DNA of 64,000 nucleotides from Desulfotalea sp. (GCA_002733995.1 NVXR01000004.1:1-64000); one strand, 5' to 3'; positions 26,781 through 35,355 are shown, counted from the stretch's first letter. Translations and numbers: made by a program. The notes: generated from the sequence alone by a model not told the origin.

Positions 26781-26872
26781 CGCAACAGTTCAGAGCCACT
26801 CTAATAACGGATAAACTTACATCTCTAGCTATTTACTGGAGCTGTGCGTTCGCTCAACTGGGTCGTGTCACC

Positions 26873-26911
26873 TTAGAGCATTGCTACCTATCGCAGGTAG
26901 CAATGCTCTAA
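26873..26911. repeat. Perfect 17-bp hairpin
   Basis: TTAGAGCATTGCTACCT (26873-26889) and AGGTAGCAATGCTCTAA (26895-26911) are exact reverse complements with a 5-nt loop (ATCGC). There is no T-run after it on either strand (ACAGATG on plus; GGTGACACG on minus), so a standard terminator is unlikely. It lies 92 bp after the tandem GT gene and may be a REP-like element or a transposon end. Confidence 0.6.
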
Positions 26912-27556
26912 ACAGATGTACGTAATGACCACATGATTGGATCACTCTACCACCCCTTCTAAATACTCCCACAGTTCTATATTCGTCGCAATAACCTCGG
27001 CTCAGCACCTGTTGGCACTCGGTGAGTACTAACAGGCGACTGATCGCAATGAACTGTCCCTGACTAGTTCTGAAAAACGTTAGCGGTGCCCCCAGCCATA
27101 TTATCATACTGTTCTTTAAAAGTTATCATCATAGTTGCAGAGCACTACTCCACACCGAAATTCTGATAGCCCCAGCTGATTCACGCTTGACCATAAGATT
27201 TGTCTCATTTCGATTGTGCAGACCTCAACCTGGACAAGAATAGGATGCCAGATCCTGACAGAATCAAAAGAGCATGTGAAGCCGGAACCTCCAGAAGCAA
27301 AACGTTACCCGGTGGTTTGTTTCCTTTTCGACAACTAGAGGTATAGAACAATCGCCCTCTTTACAATCCCATGAGTACATCGAACACTAAAGAGCATCGG
27401 TGCACAGCGATCATGGGCGTATTATCGTAATTTCAATATATTCAATTGTTCTAGCCCATTACAAACCCGCCAAGTTATATATTCTACACTTCGCTGTATG
27501 AGCCATATCGTATATTTCATATCAAGCACACGAAACGTCCGATCAAAAACGTAACT

Positions 27557-27601
27557 AAAAGGAGTTTTACCAATGTAACATTCTGATATCACAGAATTTT
27601 T
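27557..27601 (+). promoter_or_regulatory. Start-stop ORF (ATG-TAA) with strong SD, followed by a hairpin
   Basis: AAAAGGAG (27557-27564) is correctly spaced (8 nt) from ATG 27573, which is followed immediately by TAA (27576-27578). Just after, ATTCTG (27580-27585) pairs with CAGAAT (27592-27597) and a T-run follows. It may be a minimal ORF with regulatory use or the ruined start of a pseudogene (after the stop the frame reads HSDITEFLHYVRVRT before another stop). Confidence 0.3.
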
Positions 27602-27782
27602 ACATTATGTGAGGGTGAGGACATAATGTATGGGGAGATAAAGAGAAAAAGAGATAAAAAGATAAAGAATTATAGGATCGTAATACGAAGGATGGCTTTT
27701 GAAACGGGATTCTCAGAACAAAGAACAGAAGTAACGTGGACTGTCCGGATGAGAATACTAAAGATATCTTGCTCATTAGCAG

Positions 27783-27811
27783 TTGACTTCGTACGACAAC
27801 CATCGTACAAT
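27783..27811 (+). promoter_or_regulatory. Sigma-70 promoter with palindromic operator for the toxin-antitoxin pair
   Basis: The -35 box TTGACT (27783-27788) and -10 box TACAAT (27806-27811) are separated by 17 bp. Between them, GTACGA (27791-27796), a 6-bp spacer and TCGTAC (27803-27808) form a perfect inverted repeat overlapping the -10 box, the expected place for a repressor. The downstream toxin ATG is at 27835 with SD AGAGGA (27823-27828). Autoregulation by the antitoxin is inferred. Confidence 0.65.
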
Positions 27812-27834
27812 TATGTCACCACAGAGGATATGCT

Positions 27835-28134
27835 ATGGGGTTTAAGAAGGAAAAATATGAGGTTTTAAAGCGATTGCTTTTAGGCAATTATCTTCATGAG
27901 GCCAGAAGTAGTATAAGCGAGAAGAACCTGTTACAAACAGGTAAAGTTTCAGCGGAAACGGTGGCTAAAATCATTAATAAAGCCAGAGGGGGAGATTATT
28001 CAACAAGCCCTCATCACTTTGTTGATAATATTGAAGTGCACATTTTACGAAAGGTTACCTACGAAAACAAGTCCTGGTATATCAAGTGGTACTCTCTGGA
28101 GCCAGATTTGTTTTTTATTAGTGTGCATGCTTGA
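27835..28134 (+). CDS. Candidate type II toxin, MqsR-like
   Basis: A 99-aa protein upstream of a zinc-finger partner. It begins MGFKKEKYEVLKRLL and contains ISEKNLLQTGKVSAETVAKI, then GGDYSTSPHHFVDNIEVHI and WYIKWYSLEPDLFFISVHA. The order of helices and strands and the DYxxS...WYxK-type core resemble the RelE-like RNase MqsR (DFYKS...VYLKI), but the identity is low and the C-terminal active Lys of E. coli MqsR is absent. In mqsRA operons the toxin comes first, as here. SD AGAGGA is 6 nt before ATG and the gene is 13 nt from the next. RNase activity is an inference. Confidence 0.55.
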   Translation: MGFKKEKYEVLKRLLLGNYLHEARSSISEKNLLQTGKVSAETVAKIINKARGGDYSTSPHHFVDNIEVHILRKVTYENKSWYIKWYSLEPDLFFISVHA

Positions 28135-28147
28135 GGAATAAACGAAT

Positions 28148-28747
28148 ATGAAAATTTATAAGGTTGGAGATACATCAAAAGCTGTTTGTTATACTTGCAA
28201 GGCAGTGAAGCCAACTACGTTTAAACTTAGAGATATTCCCTTTTCTGATGGGGAAGGGGTTGTTAAAAATGTTATTGCTGGAGTTTGTGACGCCTGTGGT
28301 GAGGTTGTTGCTACGCCTCCGCAATCTACTCCAAGTATCAAAAAAGTAATTGAGGAAAAAAGAAAACCAGTTGAAGCCCGTGTTCCAGCTCATATGATTG
28401 ATATCTTGAACTGTGCCAGCTATGAACTTTCCGGGACCGTGGATTTTGTGCCTACTATATTAAAGTTTTATATACATAAAATGTCGTCAAACGACAAAGT
28501 TGTTTCCCCAAGCAAATTACAATTATTTCTCGGTTCAGAGTTGGCTACAGGAAAAAAAGTTAAAAGGATCTCTATTAAAGGCGGAAAGATCCTGCAGGAC
28601 ATCAACACCCTCAAAGGACTTACTAAAATAGAATCGACAACAGACATAATAAAAAGTGTTGTTCTCAAGATTAACAACGACATATTAACAAAGAAAAACA
28701 AGAGAGTTATCAAGCAGCTTAAAGATGTTGCAGCTTCAACCCTATAG
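28148..28747 (+). CDS. Candidate zinc-finger antitoxin (MqsA/YgiT-like N-terminus, unusual C-terminus)
   Basis: A 199-aa protein. The N-terminus has two CxxC pairs, C14-x2-C17 and C47-x2-C50 (GVCDACGEVV), the arrangement of YgiT/MqsA zinc fingers that bind the toxin. Residues ~60-199 do not show the XRE-type HTH expected for MqsA; they contain KPVEARVPAHMIDILNCASY and VPTILKFYIHKMSSND, then a basic Lys-rich tail. It could be a different DNA-binding fold. A GAGGA SD (TTGAGGAATAAACGAAT) precedes ATG and it follows the toxin by 13 nt. Together with the palindromic promoter this looks like a type II TA operon, but the C-terminal domain is unidentified. Confidence 0.6.
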   Translation: MKIYKVGDTSKAVCYTCKAVKPTTFKLRDIPFSDGEGVVKNVIAGVCDACGEVVATPPQSTPSIKKVIEEKRKPVEARVPAHMIDILNCASYELSGTVDFVPTILKFYIHKMSSNDKVVSPSKLQLFLGSELATGKKVKRISIKGGKILQDINTLKGLTKIESTTDIIKSVVLKINNDILTKKNKRVIKQLKDVAASTL

Positions 28748-29172
28748 CTTTTTCATTATGCAACCGTGTAGCCCAAGCTGAGCAAAGAAAATAAAACTGA
28801 GAGAACTGCATCAAGACAACGGCTTTTGTGGGGGGAATACCGTTCCTTATGACACATCGCTGGAACTCACTGGCAGCGAAACTGAAAACATCTACAACTT
28901 CTCCGGACCTTGTTGGGTACCCGCTAAAGGAAGGTCTTTCCCTCATTGTTGCTTGGCGAGTAGGACTCTCCTGATGGTAGGCATGGGCTTCGGGATTATT
29001 CCACTGAAACCCGTGAGATAGGGTAAAGGATAAAGAGGGAAGGTAAGGAGTCGGCTAAAACTCTGTATAAGCAATCACTAGCTGAAATCCCTGTGGACCA
29101 TTACGTACCTTTGTTGAGAGAAGCCCAAGGTAGCAATGGTACCTAGGTGGAATGCTGATGAATAGTTAGGTC
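28748..29172. other. Structured non-coding region
   Basis: 425 bp without a convincing ORF. It has long-range complementarities: GGGCTTC (28986-28992) with GAAGCCC (29121-29127), CTTTCCCTC (28937-28945) with GAGGGAAGG (29037-29045, one mismatch), a GAGTAGGACTC hairpin near 28959, and repeated GGTACC palindromes. The overall look is like a structured RNA, for example a decayed group II intron or a non-coding RNA, but I cannot identify it. No reverse transcriptase is present. Confidence 0.3.
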
Positions 29173-29352
29173 TTACTTTTTAAAGTTTTTCTCCATAAAT
29201 GTACATTCTTTGGGTGAGAGATCGTACTTCAATATTATTTTTTGCAGAATCCGGTTTTGTTCTCCCTCTCCCTGCACGCTTAGTTCCTCTGAGTATTCTT
29301 TTATTGCTTTAATCATTTTGTCACCCGGTGGGTATATTGTAGCTTTAGGCAT
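29173..29352 (-). CDS. Small hypothetical protein (59 aa)
   Basis: A 59-aa frame with plausible codon use. It starts MPKATIYPPGDKMIKAIKEY, then EELSVQGEGEQNRI and LQKIILKYDLSPKECTFM, ending in NFKK. It is charged, helical and soluble, resembling small conserved proteins of uncharacterised type near TA modules. The start has only a weak SD (AAGAGACTGTGAC). Possibly an extra antitoxin-like or ribbon-helix protein, but I do not recognise it. Confidence 0.45.
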   Translation of the reverse strand: MPKATIYPPGDKMIKAIKEYSEELSVQGEGEQNRILQKIILKYDLSPKECTFMEKNFKK

Positions 29353-29473
29353 GTCACAGTCTCTTGTTAAGTTAAACGGATAGTTGGCTTTATGCCGTGT
29401 TTTTCAGCAGTTCAGGCGCTGCCAAATTTATAGTGTATGGTAAAGTATATAAAAATTATCTTAATAATCCTGC

Positions 29474-29515
29474 GCCCATATATATTTACTATGCTGATAA
29501 TAAATATATATGGGC
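29474..29515 (-). terminator. Inverted repeat after glgB, possible terminator
   Basis: GCCCATATATATTTA (29474-29488) and TAAATATATATGGGC (29501-29515) are exact reverse complements with a 12-nt loop. It lies ~65 bp after the glgB stop on the minus strand. There is no long T-run afterwards, so terminator function is moderate; the A/T-rich stem could also be a protein site. Confidence 0.45.
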
Positions 29516-29580
29516 TATAGGCGTGCAGCTTATTTATTGTCATAACATCAAGAACAACAATCTGCGGCCCCGGTCCTTAC

Positions 29581-31782
29581 TCACTGCCTGCGTACAGGGG
29601 CTAATATGAGTGCTCCAAGGGGTGGTAAGTTAACCAATGCGTGACAGTGTGCCTGTGCGTAAGGTTGATCAACGGCAATCGTTGTGGGGGGCTCTTCGGT
29701 TGTTGAACCACCATAGCGGGCATCATCAGAATTATAAATCGTCTGGTAGCTACAATGTCGGGGTAGTGCGATTTTATAATCTCTATGGGATTGGGGCGTA
29801 AAGTTGAAAATGCAGACAAGATGATCCTCAGGGTTATCGGCACAGCGTGAAAACGAGATTATTGAATTATCCCTATCATCTAAGTCAAGCCAGGAAAAAC
29901 CATTGTTATTGTTATCCAGCTCCCAGAGGGATGCATTGCCGGTGTAGATCTTATTTAGTTTAGCCAGACAATGGAGCAACTGTGCGTGCAATGGTGTGTC
30001 AAGAAGATGCCAGTCAAGGCTCCTCTTACAGTACCATTCGGACCATTGACCAAATTCTGCCCCCATAAAGAGAAGTTTTTTACCGGGATGAAGCCACATT
30101 AGGGAAAGCAGCAGTCGTAGATTAGCAAACTTTTGCCAATCATCTCCTGGCATTTTTCCCAGCAGAGAGTGTTTCCCATGGACCATTTCGTCATGGGACA
30201 GAGGCAGGACAAAATTTTCAGAAAATGCATACATAATTGAGAAAGTCAGCTTATTGTGATGATATTTTCTGTAAACAGGATCTTTTTGGAAGTAATCTAA
30301 AATATCATTCATCCAACCCATATTCCATTTATAGTCAAAACCAAGGCCACCTTCTTCCACAGGTTTAGAAACACCATAAAAACTGGTGGATTCTTCGGCA
30401 ATCATGAGGCGATCCGGGAAGTTGGTGCTAATGATTGAGTTGAGATGTTGAATGAACTCTATTGCCTCAAGATTTTCACGGCCTCCTAGGGCGTTGGGGA
30501 GCCATTCACCTTCATCCCGTGCATAATCAAGGTATAACATCGACGCGACCGCATCCACACGAAGTCCATCTATATGGAATTTATCGAACCAGAACAGAGC
30601 GTTAGCAATAAGATAGTTGCTCACTTCATTCCTGCCGTAATTATAAATATATGTTCCCCATTGCGGGTGAGAACCTAAGCGATCATCTGCATGTTCGTAG
30701 AGTGGTGTGCCATCGAAAAAACCAAGGCTGTGATCGTCTTTGGGAAAGTGGGCGGGCACCCAATCTAATATTACCCCGATATTACTGGTATGGCACCTGT
30801 CAACGAATTGCATAAATTCTTCGGGGGTTCCATATCTACTTGTAACGCTAAATTGTGCCGTTACCTGATATCCCCAGGATTCGTCAAGGGGATGTTCCAT
30901 TACCGGCATAAGCTCAATATGGGTAAATCCCATTTCGAGAACATATGGGATCAGTTTATCGGCCAGTTCAACATAGGTGAAAAATCGCGTCGGATCATTT
31001 GGATCTCTTTGCCATGACCCCGGATGCACCTCATAAATAGAAAGAGGCCGTTTGTGTATTGGTCCATCGAGGCGTTTTTGACACCAGTCTGCATCGTTCC
31101 AGCCAAATCCCGCCAGCGAATAGACTATAGATCCTGTTTGTGGACGCAATTCACCGTAAAATTGAAAGGGATCCGCTTTTTCTCTGTACAGACCATGCTT
31201 TCCACAAATCGCATACTTGTATATTTCACCTCCACTGAGGTGGGGGAGAAATAACTCCCAGATTCCAGAGGAGCCAAGGCAACGCATCTGATGCAGTCGC
31301 TTGTCCCAATGGTTAAAATCGCCAATGATGGAAATGGCCTGTGCATTTGGGCTCCAAACCCTGAAGATAACGCCATTTATATTGTTAATACAAACCTTAT
31401 GAGCACCCAAGTGATCGTATATCTTGTAGTTAGTGCCTTTATTGAAAAGAAATCGGTCCTCTTCCCCAAGCTGGACCTCGAAGCGATATATATCATTAAT
31501 TTTAAGGCTTAGACCATCAGCATAGTTGATTTCGTACTGGTAGCAGAAGGGGGCAAGCTGTGGATCTGGAAGTACCTTTGTTGGTAGGCTAAGGGAGAAT
31601 ATGCCGTCCTTATGTGTGCAGTCCATTTCATATCGCAAATCGCCTGTGACGAAAAACACCTTTTCACAATGGGGCTGAAAGGTACGCAGGGTGACCATTG
31701 ACCGGGTTTCACTATAATGGGCTCCCAGATATTGGAAGGGATCATGGTGACAGCAATTGATAATTCTTTGGGAGTGGCTCAT
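29581..31782 (-). CDS. glgB: 1,4-alpha-glucan branching enzyme
   Basis: A 733-aa GH13 enzyme that introduces alpha-1,6 branches in glycogen. N-terminal carbohydrate-binding domains (~1-210, including VFRVWSPNAQAISIIGDFNH) precede the (beta/alpha)8 barrel. GH13 motifs: LDWVPAHF, DGLRVDAVASMLY with nucleophile D, AEESTSFYGV with acid E, and LPLSHDEMVHGKHS. The C-terminal beta domain is complete. No other glg genes are next to it. The frame starts at GTG 31791, but ATG 31782 (MSHSQRI) has the better spacing to a GAGTG purine stretch. Confidence 0.92.
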   Translation of the reverse strand: MSHSQRIINCCHHDPFQYLGAHYSETRSMVTLRTFQPHCEKVFFVTGDLRYEMDCTHKDGIFSLSLPTKVLPDPQLAPFCYQYEINYADGLSLKINDIYRFEVQLGEEDRFLFNKGTNYKIYDHLGAHKVCINNINGVIFRVWSPNAQAISIIGDFNHWDKRLHQMRCLGSSGIWELFLPHLSGGEIYKYAICGKHGLYREKADPFQFYGELRPQTGSIVYSLAGFGWNDADWCQKRLDGPIHKRPLSIYEVHPGSWQRDPNDPTRFFTYVELADKLIPYVLEMGFTHIELMPVMEHPLDESWGYQVTAQFSVTSRYGTPEEFMQFVDRCHTSNIGVILDWVPAHFPKDDHSLGFFDGTPLYEHADDRLGSHPQWGTYIYNYGRNEVSNYLIANALFWFDKFHIDGLRVDAVASMLYLDYARDEGEWLPNALGGRENLEAIEFIQHLNSIISTNFPDRLMIAEESTSFYGVSKPVEEGGLGFDYKWNMGWMNDILDYFQKDPVYRKYHHNKLTFSIMYAFSENFVLPLSHDEMVHGKHSLLGKMPGDDWQKFANLRLLLSLMWLHPGKKLLFMGAEFGQWSEWYCKRSLDWHLLDTPLHAQLLHCLAKLNKIYTGNASLWELDNNNNGFSWLDLDDRDNSIISFSRCADNPEDHLVCIFNFTPQSHRDYKIALPRHCSYQTIYNSDDARYGGSTTEEPPTTIAVDQPYAQAHCHALVNLPPLGALILAPVRRQ

Positions 31783-31921
31783 AGGGATCACTCAGTTGTA
31801 AAATTGGAGTGCAAGGACAGATAATAACAGTGCATATTAGGACAAAGATCTGGCTTTGTCATGACCATTTTAATTAATTACAGATCGCCCCGATTAAAAC
31901 AGAGCGAACATAGGTCCATAC

Positions 31922-31951
31922 TTGACCAGAACGTGGGTTATTTGCTAAGAT
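31922..31951 (+). promoter_or_regulatory. Probable sigma-70 promoter upstream of algH
   Basis: TTGACC (31922-31927), an 18-bp spacer and TAAGAT (31946-31951), about 68 bp before the algH start. Good -35, moderate -10. Confidence 0.45.
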
Positions 31952-32019
31952 AGAGGCGAAGGACAGAGTAATGATTAAAACAATTTTATTATCAAAAAAT
32001 TATTGAGATATATCCCGTT

Positions 32020-32592
32020 ATGGAGCAAAAAAAACACGATTTCACATCACTTACGGGGACTTTTCTTATCTCTACACCACAGATGCCGGATCCGCGCTTT
32101 GCTGAGCACGTAATATATATATGTGCCCATAATGCGGAGGGAGCGATGGGAGTGGCTATTAACCAACCCAATCTGTCTATTCAATTTGCCAATATTTTGC
32201 ATGGTGTACAGCTTCCCGTCCCCGACAACAACCTCCCCCTCGTGCATATTGGTGGACCAGTTGATTTAGAAGCCGCTTTTATACTATTCTCCTCAGACTA
32301 TCGCACCAAGCATAAGATAGATGTGAGTAAGACGGTTTCTCTTACGAGGGAAACTAAAGTCTTGGAAGACATTGCCAATGGCCAGGGGCCTGGTAAGTTT
32401 CTATTTATCCTTGGTTATACCGGCTGGGGCCCTGGGCAACTAGAAGAAGAATTGGTTGATAAAGGCTGGCTGACTGTGCCGGCCAGTGATGAAATTATTT
32501 TCAGCATGGCCGATGACCATAAATGGAAGGCCGCTGCAATGCAGTTTGGTATTGATATTGCAACTTTTGAAGATCATATTGGTTATGCATAG
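32020..32592 (+). CDS. algH: YqgE/AlgH family protein (UPF0301)
   Basis: A 190-aa protein of the AlgH/YqgE family. Signatures: LTGTFLISTPQMPDPRFAEH at the start, HNAEGAMGVAINQPN, VHIGGPVDLEAAFIL, and LGYTGWGPGQLEEEL near residue 130. The family fold is known but the function is not clear (some members suspected of redox or regulatory roles). Full length. Upstream promoter likely at 31922. Confidence 0.88.
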   Translation: MEQKKHDFTSLTGTFLISTPQMPDPRFAEHVIYICAHNAEGAMGVAINQPNLSIQFANILHGVQLPVPDNNLPLVHIGGPVDLEAAFILFSSDYRTKHKIDVSKTVSLTRETKVLEDIANGQGPGKFLFILGYTGWGPGQLEEELVDKGWLTVPASDEIIFSMADDHKWKAAAMQFGIDIATFEDHIGYA

Positions 32593-32697
32593 TAGCTGAT
32601 GCTGCCATTTTTCTGTGCATCGTTTCACTCTTCAGTGTATGTTCCTTTTCCTTAATTCCTTCAATTCCCTTTTTTATTTTTACTTTTTAGGTGTGTC

Positions 32698-33096
32698 ATG
32701 GATACCGTCGATAAAATATTTTCCTGTACCAGATGTGGCTACTGTTGCCATGGCGAGACAACTGTTTCCCTTGATGACAACGATCAAAAACGGATGATCG
32801 AAGTGTTAGCTGAAGACCGTGCAGTGGTAGAGGAAAAATATTGGCGCATTACACGGGGAATAGTACAAATGAAAATCATCGATGGACATTGTATTTTCTT
32901 TGATAACGGGTGCAAGGTACATGGTGGACGCCCATGGCGTTGCGCTGAATGGCCTCTGCATCCCTCTATTCTTCTCGATGAGAATAATTTTTATACCATC
33001 GCTGACTCCTGCCCTGGTATTAAAGTTGATGTTGGTTATCAAGAGTTCTGTAGAATTTTAAAACTGCTCATGGCCAAAGCTAAAATATCATGCTGA
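32698..33096 (+). CDS. YkgJ-family cysteine-cluster protein
   Basis: A 132-aa protein with the CxxCxxCC cluster near the start (C10, C13, C16, C17 in FSCTRCGYCCHGE) and further cysteines in GHCIFFDNGCKVHGGRPWRC and DSCPGI. This is the YkgJ/UPF0153 pattern, which probably binds an iron-sulfur or zinc centre. Function unknown. It is 18 nt upstream of rlmH and probably co-transcribed with it. Confidence 0.8.
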   Translation: MDTVDKIFSCTRCGYCCHGETTVSLDDNDQKRMIEVLAEDRAVVEEKYWRITRGIVQMKIIDGHCIFFDNGCKVHGGRPWRCAEWPLHPSILLDENNFYTIADSCPGIKVDVGYQEFCRILKLLMAKAKISC

Positions 33097-33114
33097 GTTA
33101 GTGGAATATTATTT

Positions 33115-33579
33115 ATGAAGCATGAAATCGTATTTTTAGGCAAAACAAAAGATAGATTTATCCAACAGGGTATTGATGAATACTGTTCTCGCTTACAGCA
33201 CTATACCGGTATTGAGATAAACACACTAAAGGATAAGAGCGGTAGCAAGGGGACTCGGGAGGCAATCGAAAGCCAAGGATTACAGATGTTAAAGACTGTG
33301 ACGCGTGGCTCGGTTGTTGTTGCTTTGGACTCAAGGGGAAAGCAATTTACTTCGGAACAATTTTCTCAAAAGATTGTTGCTTGGGAGATAGCGAGTGTAA
33401 AACGGATAAGCTATCTCATCGGTGGACCTGAAGGTATTTCTGAGGCTGTTGTAAACTCTGCCCAACTCGTTCTCTCCTTTTCTAAAATGACATTCACCCA
33501 TGATATGGTTCGCATGCTTCTGGTGGAGCAGCTTTACAGAGCCTACACCATAAAACATGGGGAACGTTATCATAAATAA
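33115..33579 (+). CDS. rlmH: 23S rRNA pseudouridine-1915 N3-methyltransferase
   Basis: A 154-aa SPOUT-class methyltransferase. N-terminal IVFLGKTKDRFIQQGIDEYC, middle VALDSRGKQFTSEQFSQKI, and the knotted SAM-binding end LIGGPEGISEAV followed by SFSKMTFTHDMVRMLLVEQL and YRAYTIKHGERYHK. It modifies helix 69 of 23S rRNA. Full length and clearly the family C-terminus. Confidence 0.93.
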   Translation: MKHEIVFLGKTKDRFIQQGIDEYCSRLQHYTGIEINTLKDKSGSKGTREAIESQGLQMLKTVTRGSVVVALDSRGKQFTSEQFSQKIVAWEIASVKRISYLIGGPEGISEAVVNSAQLVLSFSKMTFTHDMVRMLLVEQLYRAYTIKHGERYHK

Positions 33580-33682
33580 GTACTAAGCGTTATTCGTGGT
33601 CGGGGCGTGCAGTAATGTTATCATTATAAGCAACGGGTAACCTTAGAATCACTGACACCAGCGTCTTTTCTGTTTACCGCTG

Positions 33683-34483
33683 TCAGGATATAATATAGAT
33701 ATCAAAGCGACTACTTTTCATTTTTATCTGGTATGAAATTTTATCATCCGTAAGTGGTGGCGCGCGCCTTGGGCGTTTTACAACTATTCTTTTTTTTGCT
33801 ATCCCCCGTGCCTGTGCCATAAGTTGCCAGCTATCGGTATCGTCTCCGACGAGTGAGCGAATAACTCTCATGCTCATTTTATTGAGAGCTGACCCTGTAT
33901 CATGCGGATACATTGGATCAAGATAAACGCTGTCGAAAGATTGAGACTCGTTGTCCTTTTCTAAAAGGCTACTCGACATTACAAATTTCATATAGTTTTG
34001 CGTGATTTTGCGTGTCGCAGGATTGAGCAATGCCCGTTCAAGGCCATCTTCAAGTAGAGCAACCATTACCCTATTCCTTTCGCACATCGTTACATGACAA
34101 CCGAGAGTTGCGAGAACAAAGGCATCGCCGCCAAGACCTGCCGTTGCATCAAAAACAGTTGGTCTAATTCCGGGTTTTATGCCTACAGCCTTTGCAAGAG
34201 GTTGTTTAATTGTAGCATCTTGTATTCTTCTGTAGCCGTTTTTGCCATGAACAAAATCCACAAAAAGCAGGCTGTTACTTTTATTTTTTGCCGTGTTATG
34301 ACTGAGGAGTTCAAGGCCGTTTTCTGTATAACAGAGGATGAACTCTGTAAGCGCATCTGCAGGAGATGGACAATAGGCAAGCTGTAATTTTATTGATAGG
34401 ATTTCGGCTTTTTGTAGAAATGTTGTTGATTTTATTGTAGATGAAACAGAAACCTTTAATGGTGAAATTGTACTTTGGCTCAT
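33683..34483 (-). CDS. rsmJ: 16S rRNA (guanine-1516-N2)-methyltransferase
   Basis: A 266-aa class I SAM methyltransferase. Motif I VFDATAGLGGDAFVLATLGC near residue 108 and an acidic CERNRVMVALLEDGLERAL after it; DSVYLDPMYPHD is the catalytic (D/N)PPY-like motif (DPMYP). The C-terminal RIVVKRPRRAPPL matches RsmJ. The 3' end overlaps a GC-rich hairpin region (CTGACA 33652 / TGTCAG 33681) that may terminate both rlmH and rsmJ transcripts. Confidence 0.88.
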   Translation of the reverse strand: MSQSTISPLKVSVSSTIKSTTFLQKAEILSIKLQLAYCPSPADALTEFILCYTENGLELLSHNTAKNKSNSLLFVDFVHGKNGYRRIQDATIKQPLAKAVGIKPGIRPTVFDATAGLGGDAFVLATLGCHVTMCERNRVMVALLEDGLERALLNPATRKITQNYMKFVMSSSLLEKDNESQSFDSVYLDPMYPHDTGSALNKMSMRVIRSLVGDDTDSWQLMAQARGIAKKRIVVKRPRRAPPLTDDKISYQIKMKSSRFDIYIIS

Positions 34484-34528
34484 ACTTCGTACCGATTATT
34501 CTTTGAATTGATTATAAGGCAACGTCCC

Positions 34529-35305
34529 ATGCAAAAACAAAAACCTCAAGTAATAGCTATTATACCCGCCCGTTATGACTCTAATCGATTCCCCGGTAAG
34601 CCGCTTGCTTTGATTGCTGGTAAGCCGATGATACAGCATGTGGTCGAAAGAGCAAGGGCAGTCAAATTGCTTTCCCGTGTCGTTGTTGCAACAGATGATA
34701 AACGTATTGCTGAATGTGTAAGTGGCTTTGGTGGTGAGTATGTCATGACAAGAAGTGACCACGTTTCTGGGTCAGACAGGCTTGCAGAGGCCGCAGAGCT
34801 TTTGAACATATCAGAGCATGATGTTGTGGTAAATATCCAGGGGGATCAGCCCGTTTTCCCTGAAGAAGTGATTAATCAGGTTGCCCAACCTCTCCTTGAC
34901 GATCCCGATTTGCCAATGTCGACGCTTATCTATAAAATAGTGCGCCCTGAAGAAATAGATGACCCAAATCATGTCAAAACCGTTTTTGATAAAGACAACT
35001 ATGCCCTGTATTTTTCAAGGTCTCCTATTCCATTTCAACGCAATCCAGAAGAAAGTGCAAAGCCGACCTATTATAAACATCTCGGATTTTACGCCTACAG
35101 AAAGGGATTTTTACTCTCTTTTGTTGCTCTACCAGAAGGTGAGTGGGAAAAAATTGAGAAACTTGAGCAACTAAGAGCTCTCGAGTATGGCTATAAAATT
35201 AAGGTTACTATCACCGAATATGATTCCATAGAAGTCGACACTCCTGAGGACCTTAAACGAGTGGAAGCGGATCTGCAAAATTGTAAGAAAAACAGTTTGA
35301 TTTGA
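34529..35305 (+). CDS. kdsB: 3-deoxy-manno-octulosonate cytidylyltransferase
   Basis: A 258-aa enzyme activating Kdo as CMP-Kdo for LPS. N-terminal VIAIIPARYDSNRFPGKPLA, then MTRSDHVSGSDRLAEA, VNIQGDQPVFPEE and ALYFSRSPIPFQRN, with YKHLGFYAYRKGFLLSF and IEKLEQLRALEYGYKIKVT. The frame extends to TTG 34475, but ATG 34529 matches the family start and follows an AAGGC. The presence of kdsB confirms a Gram-negative LPS outer membrane. Confidence 0.92.
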   Translation: MQKQKPQVIAIIPARYDSNRFPGKPLALIAGKPMIQHVVERARAVKLLSRVVVATDDKRIAECVSGFGGEYVMTRSDHVSGSDRLAEAAELLNISEHDVVVNIQGDQPVFPEEVINQVAQPLLDDPDLPMSTLIYKIVRPEEIDDPNHVKTVFDKDNYALYFSRSPIPFQRNPEESAKPTYYKHLGFYAYRKGFLLSFVALPEGEWEKIEKLEQLRALEYGYKIKVTITEYDSIEVDTPEDLKRVEADLQNCKKNSLI

Positions 35306-35355
35306 GTGTATGATATTGATGACACAGTTGTAAATCACTAAATATAGAGGTTTAG

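Larger units (their letters stand above)
26781..27782. other. Long non-coding accessory region
   Basis: About 1 kb without a supportable gene. It holds the perfect hairpin at 26873-26911, a start-stop ORF with good SD at 27557-27578, a weak A/T-rich hairpin with a T-run at 27580-27601, and scattered short frames. None of the frames resembles a known protein; the minus frame at 26868-27107 is not convincing. It may be a decayed mobile element, but I see no terminal repeats or transposase motifs to prove it. Confidence 0.5.

Noticed and set aside
26868..27107. 79-codon minus-strand ORF
   Set aside because: It spans the perfect hairpin and matches no family; likely a chance frame.
27626..27868. 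80-codon ORF overlapping the toxin start
   Set aside because: It runs through the promoter and operator, has basic low-complexity start and no family resemblance.
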